Below are positions 1-4,212 of a DNA stretch of 6,534 bases, one piece after another (the stretch's first letter is position 1; the number at the start of each line of letters is the position of its first letter). The position numbers and the translations under genes are program-made. The stretch is from B75-G9 sp964564905 (lineage in GTDB: Archaea > Hadarchaeota > Hadarchaeia > Hadarchaeales > Hadarchaeaceae), in assembly GCA_964564905.1 (NCBI GenBank), contig CAZMCI010000052.1:1-6534 (forward strand). Reading direction: 5' to 3'. The notes below the pieces were generated by a model that saw nothing but the letters and a program-made list of their open reading frames with translations, did no database searches and was not told where the DNA came from.

Positions 1-90
1 ACGTAACACGAAGGAAAAGCGGAAGCCTCTTGCGCGCGCGAGGGGAGGAGGTCACATCTTTTTGTAGGCCGCTAAGCAAGCTCAGAATTC
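1..90. other. Upstream edge: no assignable gene, GC-rich hairpin and T-tract
   Basis: Two + strand frames enter from the left edge open and stop at 65-67 (TAG) and 105-107 (TAA). Either could be the last few residues of an upstream gene, but the stretch is too short to identify. CCTC at 26-29 pairs with GAGG at 40-43. A T·C mismatch (30, 39), a T·G wobble (31, 38) and a G-C pair (32, 37) follow, closed by a CGCG loop. A T5 run at 59-63 comes after it, so transcription of an upstream gene may end here. The GGAAGC lead-in, hairpin and GGGG-AGGAGG tail also resemble the right end of IS200/IS605 tnpB elements. That resemblance is from memory and weak. Confidence 0.25.
48..59 (-). promoter_or_regulatory. 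Candidate operator half-site shared with the GH94 promoter
   Basis: Read on the minus strand this is AGATGTGACCTC, identical over 12 bases to 1744-1755 at the start of the GH94 operon. The TGACCTC core occurs a third time at 1692-1698. It lies about 40 bases upstream of the proposed TATA box of the regulator gene. It may be a binding site for the HTH-lectin regulator, which would make that gene self-regulated. A 12-base match somewhere in 6.5 kb is expected by chance. Only its location in both promoter regions makes it notable. Confidence 0.3.
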
Positions 91-104
91 CAAAGATATT
101 TTAC
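91..104 (+). promoter_or_regulatory. Candidate archaeal promoter (BRE plus TATA) of the HTH-lectin gene
   Basis: A purine-rich CAAAG (91-95), BRE-like, is followed by the TATA-like ATATTTTA (96-103) in an AT-rich stretch that contrasts with the surrounding GC-rich DNA. Archaeal transcription usually starts about 25-27 bases downstream of the TATA centre, here near 125-127. That would leave a leader of about 10 bases before the ATG at 137. A second AT-rich stretch at 111-124 is a possible alternative. Confidence 0.4.
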
Positions 105-136
105 TAATTCAAACTAAAAATAAACATGGTTGGAGC

Positions 137-1288
137 ATGAAACTCCACTTAAAAGAGAGAATGTTGCTATACCTCGGAGAACAGGCGGAAACGCGGCCCA
201 AATTCTCGAAAGAGGAACCCCTTGATTTCACCCAGGCAGGGATAGCGGATAGGCTCGGTCTGTCACTCGAACGCGTTTCCACTGGTTTGAGAGCCCTTGA
301 GAAGGAAAATTTGGTCAAACGAAAAAAGGAGTACTCGAGAAAAACCGGAAGATTTAGAAATTTTTACTTCCCAACCGCTGACGGTCTTGTGAAATTTGAG
401 GAGATCAGGAGGATGCTGGACGGCGAGCTGATAAAGATCCGGGATTTGAACGATGGATTGAGGGAGATGAGCTTGCGGGAAGCTGTAAATTACCTGAAAA
501 CGCTCGCCCCGAAACCAGACCAACCCCAGAGGATATATAAATTAAAAGAAAGACGTCACCTAAAAGTAGATTACACGAACATCCTCAATAACATCTCTCG
601 CGATGTGCTCGACGTGAGGGTCTTCACTGAGCCAAAAACTTTTGAATTTAATAATGAAGCATGGGCAACGGTACGCGATGCTTACTACGATGCGAAAAAC
701 GAGTACGTGGTTCTGACAAAAAACCGGAACTGGCAGGCGGGAGCCATCTGGCTTAAACGCGGGATAAAATCTCCCTTCACCGCGGAGTTTCGATACAAGG
801 CAGGTGGTGGCACGGGGGGCGATGGTTTCGTTTTCATGTTCTATAAGAAGAAGGAGTATTGGCCCTGCGATGGTGGAAATCTGGGGTTCGTCCCGGGCGT
901 AACACCGATTCCGGGGTACGGTATAGAATTTGACAGTTTCCCCAACAGGGATTACAACGATCCGCCTTATCCGCATGTCGCGCTCATAAAGGACCACTCA
1001 CGCGCTCATGTGAAACACGTTAAGGAGGAGAGAGTCAAGGATTTCAAATGGCACAACGTCAAGATCCTGGTCGAAGAGTCCATGATTGCGGTTTACCTGG
1101 ACCACGAAAAAATACTTGAGTGGAGCGGAAAAATCAACCGCGCCCACAGCGGTCTGGGTTTCGCTGCTAGCACGGGAGGTCTTGACAACTGGCACATCAT
1201 CGGCGAGGTAAAGATAACCAAGCTCGCTGCCAAAAACGCGGGCGGGGAGAGATCCAAAAAATTCCCAAAAGTTGAGGCAAAAAAATAA
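137..1288 (+). CDS. Winged-HTH protein with C-terminal legume-type (L-type) lectin domain; putative sugar-responsive transcription regulator
   Basis: A 383-residue protein with no signal peptide or membrane segment, so probably cytoplasmic. Residues 4-80 form a winged helix: helix 1 at 4-16, a TQAGIADRLG helix at 32-41, the recognition helix at about 43-58, and a basic wing at 61-79 ending in FYFPT. This HTH type, followed by a 'RDLNDG…LREAVNYL' linker (102-120), occurs at the N-terminus of various archaeal proteins. Residues about 165-362 match the concanavalin/legume lectin fold. They contain GGDGFVFMF (227-235, sugar-contacting Asp229), the metal-site signature YGIEFDSFPN (261-270) with Glu264, Asp266, Asn270, Asp275 and His280, and the late LGFAASTGG strand (340-348). 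The C-terminal tail is Lys-rich. Inference: sugar or glycan binding controls DNA binding at this locus. The start is uncertain: ATG 137 has GGAG only one base away, suggesting a near-leaderless transcript, and Met9 (161) is an alternative. The domains are secure; the regulatory role is inferred. Confidence 0.88.
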   Translation: MKLHLKERMLLYLGEQAETRPKFSKEEPLDFTQAGIADRLGLSLERVSTGLRALEKENLVKRKKEYSRKTGRFRNFYFPTADGLVKFEEIRRMLDGELIKIRDLNDGLREMSLREAVNYLKTLAPKPDQPQRIYKLKERRHLKVDYTNILNNISRDVLDVRVFTEPKTFEFNNEAWATVRDAYYDAKNEYVVLTKNRNWQAGAIWLKRGIKSPFTAEFRYKAGGGTGGDGFVFMFYKKKEYWPCDGGNLGFVPGVTPIPGYGIEFDSFPNRDYNDPPYPHVALIKDHSRAHVKHVKEERVKDFKWHNVKILVEESMIAVYLDHEKILEWSGKINRAHSGLGFAASTGGLDNWHIIGEVKITKLAAKNAGGERSKKFPKVEAKK

Positions 1289-1461
1289 AACCACCTAAAC
1301 GCAGGTTCGATGGTGAGCAGGATGGGAGGGCTCAGCTACCCCGCTCTAATGGATGAAGCCTGCCCCTGAAGGTGATTCAAATGTCGCTGATTCCAATCCT
1401 TGGACAAGACGCGGCCGTTGACGTGGTCACCTCTTTCGGAAGACTGGGACTCGGGTCATTC

Positions 1462-1492
1462 AGGGTGTCACCCTTACGATCTCGCCCCGAGA
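1462..1492. promoter_or_regulatory. Pair of compact palindromes, possible operators
   Basis: AGGGTG-T-CACCCT (1462-1474) is a perfect dyad with a one-base centre. TCTCG-CCC-CGAGA (1480-1492) is a perfect dyad with a three-base centre. Their centres are 18 bases apart. The central gaps are too short for stable RNA loops, so dimeric DNA-binding proteins are the likelier readers. They lie about 220-250 bases upstream of the proximal promoter, which is far for an archaeal operator. Confidence 0.25.
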
Positions 1493-1612
1493 GTGATTTG
1501 CGCGGATCTCCCATCCTCCATCACGCCCGACGTTTGCCCGCACTTTTCATCGGGTGCTCATCAAACGGAAATTCATGTGGGTGTTTAGGCTACTTGAGGG
1601 GAGAGGTACCAC

Positions 1613-1677
1613 CGAAACAAATACATAAACTGTCTAAGGCCCAATCAATCGCGGCAGATAGCCCGGCTGGGCCAGTT
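1613..1677 (+). promoter_or_regulatory. Distal TATA-like box and long imperfect stem upstream of GH94
   Basis: CGAAA (1613-1617) followed by AATACATAA (1620-1628) resembles a BRE/TATA pair and would start transcription near 1650. Overlapping it, AACT (1628-1631) pairs with AGTT (1674-1677), and GGCCCA (1638-1643) pairs with TGGGCC (1668-1673). The 5' arm carries a six-base bulge and the loop is 24 bases. A T6 run at 1687-1692 follows, so RNA from further upstream could stop here. This could be an operator, an attenuator or a terminator, and the pieces do not settle which. Confidence 0.22.
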
Positions 1678-1711
1678 GTTCGGCGGTTTTTTGACCTCAG
1701 CCCGCCCGAAA

Positions 1712-1728
1712 CCGAAAGCTACATAATT
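1712..1728 (+). promoter_or_regulatory. Candidate archaeal promoter of the GH94-glycosidase operon
   Basis: CCGAAA (1712-1717, BRE-like) is followed by CTACATAATT (1719-1728, TATA-like). Counting 25-27 bases from the TATA centre puts the transcript start near 1749, about 20 bases before the GTG start at 1769 and just ahead of the AGGAGG at 1756-1761. That short leader is a good archaeal fit. TGACCTCAG lies on either side of the box, one copy upstream and one at the predicted start. Confidence 0.45.
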
Positions 1729-1748
1729 CCTCTCCACCTCGGGAGATG

Positions 1749-1772
1749 TGACCTCAGGAGGAAGTGAGGTGA
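1749..1772 (+). promoter_or_regulatory. Dyad over the GH94 ribosome binding site and start codon
   Basis: ACCTCA (1751-1756) is perfectly complementary to TGAGGT (1765-1770) across an eight-base spacer, GGAGGAAG. With flanks it reads TGACCTCA-N8-TGAGGTGA, one mismatch from a full 8-base inverted repeat. As RNA, most of the Shine-Dalgarno would sit in the loop and the first two bases of the GTG start in the stem. As DNA, it overlaps the predicted transcript start and is a natural site for a dimeric winged-helix regulator. Confidence 0.4.
1756..1761 (+). promoter_or_regulatory. Ribosome binding site that fixes the GH94 start
   Basis: AGGAGG, seven bases before GTG 1769. An in-frame GTG at 1748 lies upstream of this motif and cannot use it. 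Starting at 1769 gives MKYGHFSEDGYEYVI, which matches the usual N-terminus of GH94 cellobiose-phosphorylase-like enzymes. Confidence 0.8.
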
Positions 1773-4195
1773 AATACGGCCACTTCAGCGAGGACGGATA
1801 CGAATACGTGATCACGGAGCCAAGGTTACCTGCCCCGTGGGTAAATTTTCTCACCAATGAAGAATACTGTGCAGTGATCTCCCACACCGGGGGAGGGTAC
1901 AGCTTCCACAGGGACCCAAAAACCGACCGCCTTCTTTACTGGGTGGGTAGAGATCTGTGGACCGACCGCCCCGGGAGATACGTGTTCGTTAGAGACAGGG
2001 ACACGGGGGAAGTTTTCACTCCCAACTGGCAGCCTCTTAGAAAACCGTTGGATGAGTTTGAAACGCGGGTCGGGCTGGGATACCAGGTGATCTCCTCCAC
2101 CGCCATGGGGATAAAAGTGGAAATAACGTATTTCGTGCCACGCCAGGAACCCTGCGAGATATGGAGGGTGACTCTGAAGAATATCTCAAAGAGAAAACGT
2201 GCGCTCAGCATCTTCAGCTATCTCGAATGGATGCTCGGTGACACGGTTGAGATGAACTTTCACAATATCGCGATCTTGTATAACCGAGCTTGGTTTGATA
2301 GAGAGGCCAATGCCATTTTCGCCAAAAAGACCCTCCTGTTCGGACAGGCCGTTTACGAACAGCTTCCGGTCAGAAAAAACCCCATGGTGGCTTTCATCGG
2401 GACTTCGAAGGTGGATGGATGGGATTGCCACAAACAGATTTTTTTGGGACCTTACAACACCGAGGAAAGGCCGGAATCCGTGTTCAGGGGAAAGTGCAAC
2501 CAGAGCATCTGTGAGGGAAACGAAGCGGTTGGGGTGCTTCAACGCGATTTGGAGCTGTCCCCTGGAGAGGAACGCACAGTAGTTTTTATAGTCGGTGAAA
2601 CGGATGGGGAAGATCCCGCCAAAGACATCCTGAAAAAGTACAGAAACTTGGAGAACGTCGACGCGGAGCTCGACGCCGTCAAAAAAATGTGGAGGGAGAG
2701 GCTCAAGGGGGTATGGATAAACACCCCCGACCGGGATTTCGACCTGATGATGAACATCTGGACCAAGTACCAGCTTTATGTGTGTAATTACTGGAGCAGG
2801 ACTCCCTCCTATTACCACGAGGGCCAGGGGGGAAGAGGTTACCGGGACTCGTGCCAGGACGCCCAATCGCTTATGTCATTAGATCCGGATCACGCCGTGA
2901 AAAAACTATTGAAGATAGGTTCCATCATCCGCAGAGACGGTACCTGCGCCCCCGGGTGGTCCGACACCTACGGTCCTTTCCCGCAAAAGCCCTTCAAGGA
3001 TCATCCGGTATGGTTTACCCCGGCTGTCGCTGCCTATGTGAAGGAAACGGGCGACCTCAATTTTCTTAATCGAAAGGTTCCGTGGCTCAAAGACGCCTGG
3101 CGCGAAGGGGGCACCAAGAGAGACCCGAACTGGCATCTGGGAGCGATCGAGGACGGAGAGGGAACGATATTCGAGCACCTCATGGCCCAGCTCAACTACA
3201 CCTACAACGACGTGGGCGAGCACGGGCTACCGAGGATAGGCGAAGCGGATTGGAACGACGGCATCGACATGGCCGGGAGAAAAGGCAAAGGGGAAAGCGT
3301 TTGGCTCGCCATGGCGCTTGTTCGGTCGCTCAAAACGGCGGCCGAGCTTGCGGACGCGCTCGGCAAGAAGGAGATCTCGGATGACCTGAGGAAAAAGGCG
3401 GGCATCATGACCGAACGCATAAACAAAGTGGCGTGGGACGGCAAGTGGTACATCAGGGGTTTTACGGACGAGGGCAAACAATTCGGGAGTTCTTCCAACC
3501 GCGAGGGTAAAATTTACTTGAATCCCCAGTCCTGGAGCATCCTTTCAGGCGTGGTGCCGGAGGAGAGACTTCCGGAATTGTTGAAGTCGGTGGACAGGTT
3601 TCTGGAGGGAGACCACGGGCTCGCTCTTTTTTATCCAGCGTATACCTCAACGGATGATAAGCTTGGGAGGATAACAGCATTTGCGAGGGGAACCAAGGAA
3701 AACGCGGCGATATTCTGCCATGCCAACACCTTCATGATCGTGGCGGACTGCATGGTCGGACGCGCGGATGTGGCATACAGGAGACTGTGCAAGATAATGC
3801 CGTGCAAGCAGGACCCGGATCGTTACAAAGCGGAACCGTACGTGTACGCCGAATATTTAATCGGGCCGGAACACCCGTACGAAGCAGGCAGGGGCGCCTA
3901 CACGTGGGTGACCGGGACGGCAGGGTGGAGTTTTCTGGTCGCGACTGAGCACATGCTCGGTGCGAGACCCGATTTTGAGGGTTTGAGGATTGATCCGTGT
4001 ATCCCCCCGGAGTGGAAAAAGTGCTCGATAACCAGGTCGTTCAGGGGCTCTACTTACGAGATATCCATCGAAAATCCCCGTGGGGTCCAGCGGGGAGTAA
4101 GGGAAATCTTCGTCGATGGGGAGAAAATCGAGGGAAACATAATTCGTCCGCATGAGGATGGCAAGGTTCACAAGGTGAGGGTGATAATGGGGTAG
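1769..4195 (+). CDS. GH94 family inverting sugar phosphorylase (cellobiose phosphorylase-like)
   Basis: An 808-residue cytoplasmic enzyme, about the length of characterised cellobiose phosphorylases. GH94 enzymes use inorganic phosphate to split a beta-linked disaccharide or oligosaccharide into alpha-sugar-1-phosphate and a shorter acceptor, saving ATP. The layout is an N-terminal beta-sandwich (about 1-265), a helical linker, an (alpha/alpha)6 barrel (about 316-735) and a C-terminal beta domain with FRGSTYEI (758-765). Visible active-site elements are RGYRDS (Arg359), the DWND motif at 494-497 with the general acid, CHAN with His651, and TGTAGW with Thr715-Gly716. By family homology Arg359, His651 and Thr715-Gly716 bind phosphate. 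Oddities: the loop after DWND is short (GIDMAGRKGKGESV) and unlike the longer loop of cellobiose and chitobiose phosphorylases, and the common HGLGYT reads VGLGYQ (Val101). The linkage used is therefore open: beta-1,4, beta-1,3 and beta-1,2 glucosides are all possible. It is probably co-transcribed with the glycosidase 17 bases downstream. Confidence 0.93.
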   Translation: MKYGHFSEDGYEYVITEPRLPAPWVNFLTNEEYCAVISHTGGGYSFHRDPKTDRLLYWVGRDLWTDRPGRYVFVRDRDTGEVFTPNWQPLRKPLDEFETRVGLGYQVISSTAMGIKVEITYFVPRQEPCEIWRVTLKNISKRKRALSIFSYLEWMLGDTVEMNFHNIAILYNRAWFDREANAIFAKKTLLFGQAVYEQLPVRKNPMVAFIGTSKVDGWDCHKQIFLGPYNTEERPESVFRGKCNQSICEGNEAVGVLQRDLELSPGEERTVVFIVGETDGEDPAKDILKKYRNLENVDAELDAVKKMWRERLKGVWINTPDRDFDLMMNIWTKYQLYVCNYWSRTPSYYHEGQGGRGYRDSCQDAQSLMSLDPDHAVKKLLKIGSIIRRDGTCAPGWSDTYGPFPQKPFKDHPVWFTPAVAAYVKETGDLNFLNRKVPWLKDAWREGGTKRDPNWHLGAIEDGEGTIFEHLMAQLNYTYNDVGEHGLPRIGEADWNDGIDMAGRKGKGESVWLAMALVRSLKTAAELADALGKKEISDDLRKKAGIMTERINKVAWDGKWYIRGFTDEGKQFGSSSNREGKIYLNPQSWSILSGVVPEERLPELLKSVDRFLEGDHGLALFYPAYTSTDDKLGRITAFARGTKENAAIFCHANTFMIVADCMVGRADVAYRRLCKIMPCKQDPDRYKAEPYVYAEYLIGPEHPYEAGRGAYTWVTGTAGWSFLVATEHMLGARPDFEGLRIDPCIPPEWKKCSITRSFRGSTYEISIENPRGVQRGVREIFVDGEKIEGNIIRPHEDGKVHKVRVIMG

Positions 4196-4198
4196 GAT

Positions 4199-4204
4199 GG
4201 GAGG
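4199..4204 (+). promoter_or_regulatory. Ribosome binding site of the glycosidase gene
   Basis: GGGAGG lies directly after the GH94 stop codon and eight bases before ATG 4213. The adjoining in-frame TTG at 4210 is only five bases away and is the weaker start. A dedicated site in so short a gap supports one transcript with separate initiation. Confidence 0.7.
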
Positions 4205-4212
4205 ATCCTTTG

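Larger units (their letters stand above)
1289..1768. other. 480-base intergenic region, rich in dyads, no convincing gene
   Basis: A 131-codon open frame (1372-1767) runs through here. Its product is a low-complexity Arg/Pro/Ser/Leu mix, it has no recognisable domain or ribosome binding site, and it overlaps the GH94 ribosome binding site. I do not call it a gene. The stretch holds two compact palindromes (1462-1474, 1480-1492), a TATA-like box with a long imperfect stem (1613-1677), a T6 run (1687-1692) and a second, better promoter (1712-1728). Two direct copies of TGACCTCAG (1692-1700, 1749-1757) flank that promoter. 1289-1460 shows nothing definite beyond a weak C/D-box-like series at 1350-1390. 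The length and density of dyads suggest a regulated promoter, possibly with decayed mobile DNA. Confidence 0.5.

Noticed and set aside
1372..1767. 131-codon + strand open frame between the regulator and GH94 genes
   Set aside because: Its product is an Arg/Pro/Leu/Ser-rich mix without domain, it lacks a ribosome binding site, and it runs through the proposed operon promoter and the GH94 ribosome binding site.
2186..2866. 226-codon minus strand open frame inside the GH94 gene
   Set aside because: It is antisense to well-conserved GH94 sequence and its product shows no recognisable domain.
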